Part shown: one piece after another, positions 11,090 to 22,516 of the stretch
Position numbering within the stretch: position 1 is the stretch's first letter
Layout of the letters: the number at the start of each line of letters is the position of its first letter
From: Amesomyces nigricolor
Taxonomy: Eukaryota > Ascomycota > Sordariomycetes > Sordariales > Chaetomiaceae
Assembly: GCA_004802645.1 (NCBI GenBank)
Contig: SRKS01000006.1
Location: 2,604,001 to 2,668,000 of the forward strand
Length of the DNA stretch: 64,000 nt
Reading direction: 5' to 3'
Made by a program: the position numbers and the translations under genes
Notes under the pieces: model-generated
What the model was told of the DNA's origin: nothing
The model's input: only the letters and a program-made list of their open reading frames with translations
Database searches by the model: none

Positions 11090-12047
11090 CAAGAACCTGT
11101 TTTTGTATTTGGCTCCCTCGGTTTGTCTTGGATGTAAACTGATTCCTTCGTTGGAGATGAACTGTTTGGGAAGTGAGAAGTTGGCAAGCTGGCCGGTCTT
11201 CGGCACGGAAGAAGGACGGGACGGTTGGAAGAAAAGAGAAAGGGATAGGGTGTCTGGATTGTAGGGATATCCAGAGTTGAACATAGATCCCTCCCCCAGT
11301 CTTTCTGGACCTGAGCCTAATGTAACAATGGCAACTGGGAGGCTTCCATCGTGATGTCAGGTCTGTCACCACATACCTCGCAGACTCCGTGCCGGTCTTA
11401 CCGCGGTAGGCAATCTACAACTCTCCGATTCTCTCAATGTCCCGGGAACGATCTGCTTGGTGCTAAACTGTTACTGACAGGTAAACCGTACGACAGACAA
11501 AATGGCTCAGGTTCAACTCGGAGAATCCCGTCGTTACCCACCAACGACCATCACACATGCTGCTCTCTTCAGGTTATGCCGCAGTCTGAGCTTCGGGACC
11601 AGGGAACAAGGAAAAGGAATCTGAAAAGACGGCTTGCCTTGATTCTGAGCAACAGAAGATCTGTCTGCCGCAAGACTTTCTATCGCGGGCCCGGCTTTTC
11701 CGGCATGGCAGAGTTGTGCAAGTTACCTAAATTATCAATGGCTATCGGCCCATTGCACATATCCGAGTTGATACTGATGCATACTGCGTTCAAGGTAGGT
11801 CGCTGTGGTTGTCTGGTCGGTGTTGATCGCGAGAATGCGCTGTGGATTATGAGTGGGTGATGAGAGGCAACCTGGAAAGACCGAGACAGGGAGTTCACAA
11901 TTTGATGGACCACGAGGTCGGTCACCAAACCTTTTGTTCCCTGGTCTCCGTGTATATTAGTCTCAAGAGCCCCCAGTGCATTTAGCTTGATCGAGTCCAT
12001 CCAACGCTTACAAACCTTTGACAAGAACAAAAACACAGCAATACACG
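11090..12047. promoter_or_regulatory. Spacer and promoter between copies A and B
   Basis: No gene is supported, though a plus-strand frame at 11351-11860 is open without recognisable motifs. Near 11512 the sequence TCAACTCGGAGAATC followed by CCACCAACGACC repeats the element found upstream of copy A. A TATA-like TATATTAG at 11953-11960 lies about 90 bp before the ATG of copy B. Confidence 0.4.
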
Positions 12048-12107
12048 ATGAAGCTTTTCCTAAACGTAGTCACCCTTGCGCTCGTCAGCGGCATCGCAGC
12101 AACGTAG
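12048..12107 (+). pseudogene. Copy B relic of the small secreted protein family
   Basis: The frame begins MKLFLNVVTLALVSGIAAT and then stops at TAG (12105-12107). It therefore keeps a signal peptide and an A-rich leader (AACAAAAACACAGCAATACACG) with nothing mature behind it. It matches copies A and C at the MKLF start and the LAL-S core. The following sequence is AT-rich and has many stops in all frames, consistent with decay by RIP-type mutation. A short intron could in principle begin near the stop, but I found no convincing second exon. Confidence 0.5.
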
Positions 12108-13708
12108 GAACTGATAGCGAACCTAATGGGTTAACTATTTACTACTGCAGTAGTAGCGGCCGTAAGCTATGAGGAGTAACGGGATTCAATTGAACTATAG
12201 AGATTTAGCAAACCTCAAATATAAACCACTCTCTCTATTCCTTCGACCCTCGCTGCCATTAAGCTTATCACTACTGCGCTTTCTTTGTTAGTCAAACAAA
12301 TCCAGGAAGTATTTCCCAACTCAAGGATGAAAGACACGGCCAATCGGGTCATGAACAACACCTAAACACTAGCCGCCTTGCCAATACAACGGTTCGAATT
12401 AACTTATACATAATTGAAAAAGTGTGGACAGCCATTGTGACCACAGGTACTAGTTAATAAGAGTACCTCGGAAGCGGATACATTGACTAAACATAAGATT
12501 TATTGTTATTCTTAAGGGGTTAAGATTACTAGAGAGGATTTGAAGCTGGAGCCCAGTTCTAAAGCTCTTTGGTCTTGATTTTAGTTTGCCCTCTATATTG
12601 ATACTAAGATCAGGCAAGCCGAGGTAAATCAAATTGGCGTCAATTGCTAGGTTTGAGGCCCGAGACAGCCGGTGGAAACAAGTCAAGGACTTCTCTCGGA
12701 AGATAGTATCTATATGCCTTGTTTCAACGAACATATTATATGGGATATACCACAGGACTCTCTTTCCGGGATTTGGCCCATTAACCATAGCAGCAATAAT
12801 CACCATCTGCTCTCAATTCCCTATAAGTTTCTAGGTCAGTCACTAACGTCAACTTGACAATTACCTTAGCACAGTCCGAACTGAATCAATTTGAACTCGG
12901 AGAGGCGCATGCCATCAAGAACCGACAGTAATTCGAAACTTGTGATCTACCACGCCTCCAAACTCTAAGATCAAGAATGACGGCAAGACGAGCCGAGTCT
13001 AACTTGAATTGAATGCCACTGTCTCGGTGTTTACTGCCCGAGCGAAGTTCAAGCCCGACTTCCAGACCGAGCCGACCTGACTATTACTAAGGAGGCATGT
13101 ATAGTTTGAACAGGCCGCCTCTGATATTTGCCCTCTGATGTCTGATGTTGATTCGATAGCTCGGTTTTAGGCAATCTGCTTCATTATAGTACTCCGCCAA
13201 TACTCGGTCATGAAACCAGACAATATAAAACAAGTTCGACTCGGACATTTATTTTCAACCAACAATCGCGAAGCACAATTAAGCCTCTTGTTGCCATACC
13301 AAAAACCTGAGCCTAGGTACAGGGAAAGAGACAACAAAGTCAAGGAAGACGGTATGTCTTGACAACCAGCGAGTACAACGCCTGCCACAATATCCCATTT
13401 TTTAGGTTTTCCTCGGCTTTCTCTGTCCATACGGGCTCACAATCCACAGAGCACTCGAAGAGTAGGAATTCCCGGAAAACGAGTATTGCCATTTGACCGT
13501 CCAACCAGTGCTGCTTTTGAGAAGCCAATTCCCGAGACTAGGTAGGAAGGACAGCAAGATCGGTCACTGATCACTTTTTGTTTGACTTCTCTCGTATATA
13601 TAAGTTAGCTTCCAAGATCCTCTCGTGCTTTGGGTAACATCCAAGCTTCAACTCTCACGATACAACATCGCAACAAATTCGGACAAGCACAAAGCACAAC
13701 AAGACCCA
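12108..13708. other. AT-rich, RIP-like degenerate block and copy C promoter
   Basis: This stretch is visibly richer in A/T and TpA than the rest of the window. In a hand count of 12421-12660, TpA outnumbered ApT (about 22 to 18), which fits repeat-induced point mutation. Remnants of the shared upstream element occur near 12893 (GAACTCGGAGA) and 13220 (TTCGACTCGGAC followed by AACCAACAATC). A strong TATA box, TATATATAA, is at 13595-13603, 106 bp before the copy C ATG. No coding region is supported. Confidence 0.5.
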
Positions 13709-13986
13709 ATGAAGCTCTTCACTACCACTACCGTCCTCGCTCTCATCAGTGTCATTATTGCCACGCCTGCAATGCCAGTTGACCAAGCAATCGAAGCTAG
13801 AGATCCCCAAATTCCTGATACCTTGGCGGCGAACTGCGCCCTGGGAAGTCTTTCTGCCTGTGGTAAGTTGAGAACGGAGTGTCAATGACGTCCCTGCCTC
13901 CAATCTGTTTGGACCAAAATCCATCTTTAGACCTAAACTAATCTTTTCATTAAAAAGCAACTCTATGGGGGACCCTGAGAGAATAG
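13709..13986 (+). CDS. Small secreted protein, copy C (intact member)
   Basis: Two exons, 13709-13862 and 13958-13986, encode 60 residues. The intron (13863-13957) has a strong GTAAGT donor, a CTAAAC/ACTAATC branch region and an AAAAAG acceptor in phase 1. The product starts MKLFTTTTVLALISVIIA (signal peptide), continues ATPAMPVDQAIEARDPQ with an EAR processing-like site, and ends with CALGSLSACATLWGTLRE. Only two cysteines remain in the mature part. If the intron is not removed, the frame ends at TGA 13886-13888 instead. A TATA box lies 106 bp upstream. It is the best preserved of three local copies. Small secreted proteins of this kind are often secreted effectors or pheromone-like peptides, but nothing here fixes a role. 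Confidence 0.5.
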
Positions 13987-16900
13987 CGGACAGTCCAAAA
14001 CTTGGCCGCTCGAGACTCGGAGCAGATGGTGGGATGTGTGACGTGGTTACTGAGGGTTCATTTATCGGAGGGCGCGAGCAAACAAAAGGGACACTCGATC
14101 TCGACAATCTCGAATATTGGTCACCCACTTAGTCTGCTACGATCTGTTTACATCATGCCTCAAGTTGGCAGGAGCGAAACTGTAGACCCGAGATGTGTGG
14201 CGCGGAAGTCATGCTGGACATGGGGGATTTTGAAGTGACTGAGATCTTTTGATGGATCTTTGCATGCCGTGAGCTGAAACTAGAACAGACATTAGACGAG
14301 TGTGTGCCTTGTTGCTCTCTAACAAGCCATACGAAAGATCTACTTTAGAATCGCCTTTCTCGGTCTCTGTAGCCGTAGTTCTGATGATTACCCGGTCCCG
14401 ATTCATGGCACATTCCGGGGGTTGCGATTCCCGAAAGACCATTATAAGAACCCGAACTCTCTAACTATTCCCAACAACCCTACCAGAAACCAAGAAACAC
14501 CACGAGATCGGTCGCCGACCGCCCGCTCCTTCTTTCACTGCTCGCATCAATTGGGCAGCCTCGATGCCTCCGGCTGGACTTTCAACCCCTCGGAGGTCTC
14601 AGGTTCAACTAAACGTGAGCTGTTTTGTCCGTTGAAGACGAGATACTTGAACTTCGTTGAGAGATTGGCCACGCATAGAATTTTAACCACAAAGGCAGAG
14701 TCTGAGCCTGGAAGAGACGGAAGATAGACGATGAGTCGCAGGTGAATGTCAATTGAACTGCCGGAATGGTGCAAAATGTCCGAATGGTGGTGGTGAAGCG
14801 TAAGCAGGCTCCCTGGCATGGATAGGTACCTACCGTGACATCATATGCACTCTCAAATGCCAAATATTGGTCCCGTCTCCTCCTCCATCTGCCTGACCTG
14901 AAGTTGAGGTTCGAGCTCAATGTGGCAAGTTGGCAACGGGCACGGGTCTCGTGTAAGCCGACACAAGCCACAGCGCCACACTCGCCACACATGCCTCGCC
15001 ACAGCTGTCAGCCCCTTTCCCTGCTGGGTTGTGGCACCAGCAAGGTTCTTCTGAAGAAAACTCCCACTACTTACTGTGATCGATGACCGTGATGGAGACT
15101 TATGAGATGAGGGATGATTTTGGGGCTCACGGGACAAGGGAAAGTGCTGGCCACTGTTCATGAAGATGCATGCCTTTTCCTCAGACGGCATAAATTTCCA
15201 CTTCTCAAGCAGGTCAAGCTGGGGGGTGTGGGACCCTGTGAAACCACCACCCCAAGCTCCCAGCTTTGTGAAACTCATTTCGTTGTGTTATGTTGGCAGC
15301 TTCTTGATTCTTGAACAGGCAGGCCTGGGTGGCTCGAGGGTGGTCAGATCGGATCTCCCACCGAACAGCCCGAGCACAGCATCTTGTTATTCCAAGCACA
15401 GCCTCACAGTAGTCGCCGTGGTGAGAAAGCTGAGAATTTCGCGATAGTAAATGAGTATCGTATCCTCGCCCCTCCCCAGCCACAAGTAACGCCGGGGGAG
15501 CCTCAAAAAGGGGCAGATTCCGTCCAAGTGCCGGGTTACATTTCGAGATGACCGACAAGGTCTGTGGAGGAAGCAGTGGGCATGATGAAACAGCCTCGCT
15601 GAAGCTTCTGGAGTGCCTCGAGTGCTTCTATTTTGGCGAGCAGTGCGGCCTTGGCTGGTACTCCGCATGGTACTGGGGCCGATCGACGTGGAAGCAGGGT
15701 GATCGCTAGGATTCCTGGAACCCGTGGAAGTCGGAGGAGGGCAGACTCGCTCGACTCGGGATGAAATGGACACACCCTGAGGTTTCCTCGAGGATTCCAC
15801 TTCCCAAGCTCGCAGGGTAGGGCGCCAGCTGCAGGACAGCTGGCCGCCAAGGTCCTTGTACCGCTTTGTCAGCGGCGAGCAGCTCCTCGCACTTTGGAGT
15901 CCGAGCAGACCACTTGCTCTGGTCTTTGCCCCGCCGAACGCGAAATGCGAGCAGAGCCTCTGTGAGCGGGTTGCGGTTGCCTGAACTCTTGGGTCTCTTC
16001 CTGTTGTTGAGTTCAGCATCTCAATCCAACCCTCACACTGTGAGACCTGGGCTCGACGGCGTTGAAGTTCTCCCCGAGTATCCGTAGAGCGGAGCTCCAT
16101 CGGACACAGCTCCGTCCGTCATGGAGACTCGGCGATGTGGAACGCCGGGTCTGCCGCTGTTTTGAGATCGGAGAACCACTGCCATGTTGATCGCCTGTCA
16201 TGGTGATGAAAGAACAAAGATGCGAAGACTCAAAAATGAATCTCTCTCGACTCATTGGCTGGTTGGCGACACAGGCCAGGTTTCACGTTTGAGACTGAGC
16301 GTTTTTGCTGGAGCGGGTGGCAGTGAGGCAGTGCAAGCCGCGGCAGCCAACCAGCGGTGTCAGATGTTTCCGGCCCTGAAGCACCGCCCAGGCCGTCACT
16401 TCCGTGCTTCCTCTCTCACTCATGGTGAGATGGCTTTGAATCTCTGATTCCGTTTTCTGCTGCTCAGTTTCTTGTGGATTTCAAACTAGTTCGGGTCACC
16501 GGCGAGTCCCGTGAGGTCGTCCATTGCAGCCCGACAAGACGAGTTGTGTCTCTGCCCGCACATCATTGATGATGCCGGATGACCGTCGGCGGTGTTGTCT
16601 GTTTTCTGTTTTCTGCGGAAGCGATGGTGATTCGCTGGCTTGCTGGCCGCGAGGGTGTCGGTTGAGGGGGAGAAGGCCGCAGAACGAGTCTGGAAAGTGA
16701 TGACGCGTCCCTCTGTCCATCAAGTGAAACGACCCCTGCTCCCATTGCATTGGCGCCGCAGGGACCCACTCGGTCGGGACGATGGAGCTGCCAAGCCCAA
16801 TCGCACCCCATTGCGTCCCCAGGCACCCAGCCCAATAAACCTGTGGCCCCCAGCGTCTGGTGCCTTCCCGCTCGGTCTCTCGCTGCATCTCACTCTCACC

Positions 16901-17196
16901 TCACCAAACTACACCCCAGCCTTACGCCCATTCGCGTTTTCGACCCACGACCGCGATATTTTCCATCTGTTGTCGGGCTTTCTACATCATCAAGAGGTGG
17001 AGAAGAAACGTCATTTTAAGGGACATAGAGTTGTTCGTCTGAGACTCTGAGCAGGAGCTCCGTCCCAACAGACTCGGCGCCCGGTCGACCCTTCTCCCCC
17101 GCCCCACAGGCCAATCAGAACCGCTGCGGGCAACCACCCAACGCTGCAAACACCTCGCCCTCGCCCTCGCCCGGCCTCAACCGCCACCTCCCTTCG
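13987..17196. other. Long intergenic region and 5' leader of the bZIP gene
   Basis: No coding region is supported over these 3.2 kb. Open frames such as 15387-16100 (minus, 237 codons) show no motif or exon logic. The left end (about 14000-14030) carries another weak match to the ACTCGGAG element of the secreted-protein cluster. From about 16850 onward the sequence becomes C/T-rich (CTCTCGCTGCATCTCACTC), typical of a fungal promoter and leader before the bZIP start codon. Confidence 0.5.
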
Positions 17197-18538
17197 ATGA
17201 TGGATTCCGAATCCTACTACACCACCTTTGGAGGAGACCTCGACAGTTTTGCATACCTGTCGCCCGCCATCTCGCCCGCCGCTCCGATCAAGACGCTGTT
17301 CCCCCAGCCCATCAAGACCGAGAACCGGCGGGTGCAGACACTGCTGCCCACCCACCAGCAGCATACCGGCCCCAGCCACGAGTACAGTCTCTACAAGCAG
17401 CAGACAGGTCTCGTCCCCGGCGCCCTCGACGACACCATCGCCCTCACCGAGTCCAGCTCTTACCTCCAGCCCTTTCCCGTCTTCGGCACCCCCTTGTTCG
17501 ACATGGGCAACCTCGACGACTTTGACTTTGATGCCTCGGCCTCCCTCGCTGACCCGCTGATTGACTTCGGTTCTGGATCAAGCGACATGGGCCTGTCCAC
17601 TGTCGACCCAAGTGCCATCGGCGGCCAGGAGCCCAGCAGCCCGCCATCACCCCCGCCTCTTTGGGCGCAGACGAACAATGTGGGTCGCTTGCGGCCCGGC
17701 ATGCACCAACAGGCGGCGCAGCAGAGGGCCGAGTACCTCGAGCAGCAGCAGAGGCAGCTCGCCCAGGCCCAGATGCAGCAGGCACAGCAGCAAGCCCAGC
17801 CAGTGCAACAACCACAGGCGCCCTTGTCGCTCCAAACCGACATCATCACGGAGCAGAAGATCACCCAGGTCCTCAACGCCATGCGGGCTCAGCCTCCCAA
17901 GATCGAGCCCGTTACCTCGGACGCGCCTTCCCAGAACGGCACCCGCCACAAGAAGAGTGAGGAAGAAATGGACGAGGATGAGAAGCTCCTGGCGAGCGAA
18001 AAAGGCAAGAGTATGGACAGCAAGACCCGGCGTCAGCTGCGAAACAAGGTATCGGCACGCTTGTTCCGCGAGCGCCGGAAAGGTGAGATAAGTCTCCCCG
18101 CCCTGTGGTCCCCCCCCCCCCCCCCCCCCCAAAACGTTCCACAACTAACTTGCAACCCGAGATTACATGGAGGACCTGAAATACCGCGTTCACAAAGCCG
18201 AAGGCTCCAACGCGCAGCTCAATGCCCGCAACAACGCGCTCGCCGAGGAGAACCTGCGCCTCTCCAATCTCGTCAAGTTCCTGCTCTCGTCGAACGAGTT
18301 CAAGCCCATGCTCAACCAGCTCAGCTCACAACCCGGCCGCGCCATCTCCATAGCCGACCCCAACGCCCGCGAGATCGACAAGTCTGCCGTCCCCCAGCTC
18401 TCGCCCTCGCAGCTGCCCCAGCCCCTCGATGTGCCCCCCGAACAGCAGGACCAGCCGCCGCTGCATGAGTCAATCAACCCGTATGCTCTGCAGCTGCAAC
18501 CGTCGCCGCAGGCCCTCCAGTTTGGGTCCGTCTTTTAG
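17197..18538 (+). CDS. bZIP transcription factor (fungal IDI-4-like type)
   Basis: Exons 17197-18082 and 18162-18538 encode 420 residues. The intron (18083-18161) splits the basic region in phase 1 and gives SARLFRERRK-DYMEDL. The N-terminal 270 residues are low-complexity and Gln/Pro-rich, with an acidic patch NLDDFDFDASAS and a glutamine stretch near residues 175-210, fitting an activation domain. The basic region is about residues 275-298 (KTRRQLRNKVSARLFRERRK). Heptad leucines follow (MEDLKYRV, NAQLNARN, EENLRLSNL) to about residue 340. The NKVSAR-F-RRK signature is shared with the Podospora IDI-4 group of bZIP factors, implicated there in vegetative incompatibility; that assignment is from memory of the family. 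It should act in the nucleus as a dimer. The intron contains a run of 21 C. Confidence 0.88.
18110..18130 (+). repeat. Poly-C tract (21 C) inside the bZIP intron
   Basis: Twenty-one consecutive C residues lie 27 nt after the intron donor. In unspliced RNA they would encode proline codons. Such runs are prone to length change and to assembly error. Confidence 0.9.
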
Positions 18539-19724
18539 GGTGTGGACTCGGCTGGGCGCCGCGTGTTTTTCGATTATGGTTGGCGTTTGGGATCACCGGG
18601 TACAGGGACGGATTGAATGGCGTTGGCTTGCTTTTAGAGGGCTCTGAACTCTCGACAGTTGGAGCGGGATACAGGGCAGAAAACGCACCCTGGTCCTCGA
18701 TGGTTTCTAGCACAGTGCGCACCGCACGCAGTGTTCTTTGCCCTCTGCCGCTCTTGTCGGCAGTGAGCATAAAACGATTTTATTTTTCTTTTTTTGGTAT
18801 CTCTTATGTTGACTTGATTTGGACCGGAGTGGAGGATCGAGCTCGGACCAGTACCCCTCGAGCGTCCGTTTGTTGTGTCTCATTTGTGAAGGACTTGAAT
18901 TGGAAACAAGCAGCTGCTTTTTTACCCTCCTCTCAGCTCACCCCGGATAATTAGGGTAGAGGCGTCGGTGAGAATTGATATGGATACTTTACCACATGTT
19001 CCCTTGATCTTGAACTGGTGACGAAGCTGACTTTGTGGATGTCGTTCCTGTGGTAAACTTCAGTGAGGAGGCTTCGACGGAGTCTGTTGTCCAGTTCCAT
19101 CAACTCTGATTTTCTAACGCACCCCGAGTCTCGGCTGCAAATGGCACCTGAAATTTGGTGAGATCTAAACACCAGTCCGAGAACCGACAGACTTGAGACT
19201 TTTGACTGCTGGGTGCCGGCTGATCCTCTCTGGGGAACTGCAGGCGCCCTCAGAGACAGGCGGGGAAGCGTGGTCCAAGAACTCGTGTCCGGTCGTCTCT
19301 GCCCTCAAACGATGCACTGAGGCCTACACTGAGGCCTGTCGTCACGCGGAGAGCCGTCGGTCTACCGTCTTGTCCGCTGCTTACGATCTGTTGGTCAACC
19401 TATTGCCGTCGAGACTCGCCGGGAGGCTGCGCACAGCAAACGAACATGACACACCGGTGCGAAAAGGGACCTTGTAAGACGCCGAAGACGTGTCCTCGTC
19501 ATAGCAGACGACGAGTCCTCATGGCTCAAGTATTTGAGACCACTCCCTGGCCACATCTAACGTGTCTGTCCTGGTTCTTCAACTCTCACGCACCTTCCCA
19601 GACTTGACCATACTTGACCATACTTGACCATACTTGACCATACTTGACCATACATACCTCCTCAACCCCACCAGCAACACCCTTCTCACACACACACCCA
19701 CACACACACCATCAACCAATCACC
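18539..19724. other. Intergenic region after the bZIP gene
   Basis: The first few hundred bases are the 3' flank of the bZIP gene, T-rich at 18778-18800. A plus-strand frame at 19193-19477 is open but unrecognised. The right end holds a decamer tandem repeat and CA-rich sequence directly before the exonuclease pseudogene. Confidence 0.45.
19602..19652 (+). repeat. Tandem decamer repeat, about five units of ACTTGACCAT
   Basis: The 10-base unit ACTTGACCAT repeats head to tail with no mismatches about five times, ending 72 bases before the ATG of the exonuclease pseudogene. It is followed by CA-rich microsatellite sequence at about 19688-19712. Confidence 0.9.
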
Positions 19725-20460
19725 ATGTCCACCACCCCCTCCCTCTCCGCCCTTCTCCCCCTCCTCACCCCCTCCCCACCATCCCACCCTCCCTCTACCT
19801 CGACCTGGAAGGCATCAACCTCTCCCGCCACGGCACCATCTCCATCCTGCAGATCCACGTCCTGCCCCTCAACCACACCTGATCGACATCCACGTCCTCG
19901 GCGCGCTCGCCTTTACCACCCCATCCTCAACGGGAGATGGTACTACTTTGAAGGCTCTCCTTGAAAATGAAGCGGTGCCGAAGGTGTTTTTCGACGTGTG
20001 CAACGACTCGGATGCGCTGTACTCCCTCTTTGGGGTGCGGCTTGGCGGGGTGCGGGATCTGCAGCTGATGGAGCTTGCTGCGCGATCTCCAGGGGAGTCA
20101 CGGCGGTTGGTGTCTGGATTGGCGAAGTGTATCGAGCGGGATGCGGGGCTTGGGTGGGAGGACAGGAGGGAGTGGATAGTGGGGTAGGAAAAGGGGGCGA
20201 GGCTTTTCGCGCCGGAGAAGGGGGGCAAGTATGAGGTTTTTGAGGAGAGGCCGCTGAGGGAGGAGGTGAGGGCTTATTGTGTGCAGGATGTGAAGGTGTT
20301 GCCAAGGTTGTGGGCGAGGTATGAGAGCAGGGTGATGGGGGTGTGGGAGGGGAGGGTAAGGGAGAAGGAGAGGGAGAGGGTGCTGATGTCGCAGGCGCTG
20401 GGGTTCAATGGGAAGGGACGGCATATGGCGCTGGCGCCGGCGGGGTGGAATATGCTGTGA
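19725..20460 (+). pseudogene. Broken 3'-5' exonuclease (DEDD fold) gene
   Basis: Read through its breaks, this is a typical fungal 3'-5' exonuclease-domain protein of roughly 245 residues. It has LYLDLEGINLSRHGTISIL (first two acidic DEDD residues), then VPKVFFDVCNDSDALYSLFG and LQLMELAARS, then RAYCVQDVKVLPRLWARY (last acidic residue). Three lesions disable it. The ATG frame (19725) shifts by one base before LYLDLEG (about 19785-19795). A second shift follows near 19880, where TGA occurs at NHT. An in-frame TAG at 20185-20187 replaces a codon that is usually Lys in the family. No GT-AG intron explains the shifts. It is either a recent pseudogene or carries sequence errors. Confidence 0.8.
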
Positions 20461-20821
20461 GCTGGTCGGGTGGGTGGTGGTTTCCGGGTTTTGGATAGGT
20501 GGTGCTTGGTGGCAGATGAATGGTGACTATCTTCTTGAGATATGCTCCGTTGGTGCGAGAACGAGACGGAAACGCGGCGACGCGGTTCCACTGATAGTCC
20601 TGTGATCATCATCAGCTCACATGAGCATGAATCCTTCCGGCCTCACCTCGTCGACTAGACGCGGATTAATAGTTGTTGTTCTCCTCGTCGTTGTTGGTAA
20701 CCCAGGTCTCCGTTCGTGACAGCCTCTCAACTCAAGATAGCTTGCTTGAACCATATCCTAAAACATCAAGGGCCGCCGATCACGCACTCCATACCTTCCA
20801 GCCACCCACATCCTCACAAAG
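20461..20821. other. Short intergenic region
   Basis: This is the 3' flank of the exonuclease pseudogene and the promoter of the next gene. I see nothing else in it. Confidence 0.5.
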
Positions 20822-21688
20822 ATGACCTCACCTCCACCCAGGGTCCAACCGTCAAAGATGGACCATCCCCCCGCACCCTCCACCAACAACGACTCCAACC
20901 TCAACAAACCCCCTTCCTCCCACCCACCCCACCGCCCTTTCAAACCGAAGTTCCCCCCCATCATGAACTTCCACCTAGCCTACACCTCCTCCTCCCTCAA
21001 AACCCTCCACCTCTGCGGCGCCACCCCCTCCGACCTCCTACACCTCATCGAACTACACTTCGGGCACACCTCTCGTGGCCCACTCGGTTCCGGCGGGCGC
21101 GGGTACTACCTGCACAGCGGGCCGAACGCGACAGATCCCGTCCTGGCTGCGGCCGGGGATCGGGTGCGGTTGTCGATATTGAAGGTGTTTTTTGTGCCGA
21201 GGGCGGTTTTTGTGTTGCCGTCGGTGGTGGATGGCGCAGAGGATGTGGTGGAGGAGGTGAGGGCTGTGAGGTGGAGAGAGGGGGGAGAGGAGGGAGTGGG
21301 GTGGAGGTTTGGGGTTGATGGGGTTGTGGGGGTGGATGGGGGGGAGAGGGTGGGGAGGGCTGAGTTTGAATGGCGGAAGGGAGGGAGGAAGGGGAAGGGG
21401 AGTCGGGAGTACCGCTTGGTCGGGGTTTGGGGTAGGACGGGTGGGGGCGAGGGGGGTTCTTTGAGCACTTCAAAGGCCGAGGACGGGAATGTTGATGGCG
21501 AAGTGCTTGCGGAACTGTTGTTTGAGAGCGTGTGGTCAACGAAACATGTGTTTATGCTGGAACTGAAGGGGGCGGGTGCCACGGGCCAGCTGGGAGATCA
21601 GTGGGCGCTCGCGGTGGTCATGTCGGCGCTGAGCTTGTGCTGGATGCGTCAGTATGGCAGAACAAACAAGAGCATCGCGGGTAGGTAA
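20822..21688 (+). CDS. Conserved fungal protein of unknown function, possibly tubby/LURP-like fold
   Basis: This single-exon product has 288 residues. The first 50 residues are Pro/Ser-rich with a second in-frame Met at MNFHLAYTSSS, where the conserved part starts. Conserved-looking blocks are MNFHLAYTSSSLKTLHL, YYLHSGPNATDPVLAAA, RAEFEWRKGGRKGKGSREY (pattern FEWR...EYRLV) and a C-terminal segment with MLELKGAG, LGDQWALAVVMSALSLCW. The pattern of an FEWR strand, a later LEL strand and a hydrophobic WALAVVMSAL helix resembles fungal proteins with a tubby C-terminal-like (LURP/scramblase) fold. This is inference from pattern, not a demonstrated homology. Codon use becomes extremely G-rich in the second half. 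The likely true start could be the internal Met; either is possible. Confidence 0.65.
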   Translation: MTSPPPRVQPSKMDHPPAPSTNNDSNLNKPPSSHPPHRPFKPKFPPIMNFHLAYTSSSLKTLHLCGATPSDLLHLIELHFGHTSRGPLGSGGRGYYLHSGPNATDPVLAAAGDRVRLSILKVFFVPRAVFVLPSVVDGAEDVVEEVRAVRWREGGEEGVGWRFGVDGVVGVDGGERVGRAEFEWRKGGRKGKGSREYRLVGVWGRTGGGEGGSLSTSKAEDGNVDGEVLAELLFESVWSTKHVFMLELKGAGATGQLGDQWALAVVMSALSLCWMRQYGRTNKSIAGR

Positions 21689-22516
21689 GCTTCATGGAAG
21701 ATAGGGGTGCCAGGGGCAGGAGTGGCGAGGTTAAGGATCAGAAGGCAGAGGACAGCAGTCGCAATGGTTTCAGTCTCAGAAAGTAATCGTAATTGGCGTT
21801 CTTCACTCTTTCAGCAATGATTTAAACAACGGGCATGGAGGAGAGATCAACACAGATGTGGGAATCCATGCTCCTCTACGCATGAATGAGGCCAGCAGTT
21901 GTGGATTTGGGGTGTCCTTGTGGGTCGTCTGGTTTGGGTGACGTCAAGCCAGGAACAACCTTCTGCAGCTCGGATCGCGGGCAAGGAAGAGCCTTAGACT
22001 CAACTGCAAGTTCAGACGAAGTCCCAAGGTCTCGGCTCGAAATTGCTGCCCAACCGCCCAAACAATGTCTCTTCAACCACGACGTCAGACGGCTTTCTGC
22101 ACCCAAATTCCAGGCGGCTGTAGTGGCACAAGGGACAACATCTCAGACAGCATCATGGCACGCCAAGGCACGATGCGGGGCGGATTGTCGCCCATCACCC
22201 CAGCAACGCTTTGTTTACTCGGCGCACATTGGCCCGGATCGCATCGCCCAGCGCATCGCGGCCCATTGCGGTCCATCCAGAGCCTGTCACCGCCGTCCCC
22301 CCTGGCCCTCAACCGCGCCCCAGACCAGTCGGGAACGCCCGCCACCAAAACATTGACATCGCCTCGACATTTCGTCGCCTGCCAGCTCATCACTCCCCAC
22401 CCGTCCCGATCTTCCCATTGGCATTCCTCGTTGCCCGGAGCCCCTGAGGCACGCATGCCGTTTGTATAAACAACAATTGCGTCTCGCGCCGCTTTGTTAA
22501 ACTTTGTTTCCTCAAG
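21689..22516. other. Intergenic region and leader of the next gene
   Basis: Frames on both strands are open here (for example 22065-22469 plus), but none has a motif or structure I recognise. It serves as the promoter for the gene at 22517. Confidence 0.5.

Noticed and set aside
15387..16100. 237-codon minus-strand frame
   Set aside because: Arg/Ser/Thr-rich random-looking translation with no conserved block or splice logic.
17197..18468. Uninterrupted 423-codon reading of the bZIP first exon through the poly-C tract
   Set aside because: It loses the leucine zipper; a phase-1 GT-AG intron restores the basic region and zipper exactly.
19602..19652. Repeat array considered as CRISPR-like
   Set aside because: Ten-base units are directly adjacent with no spacers, and the genome is eukaryotic.
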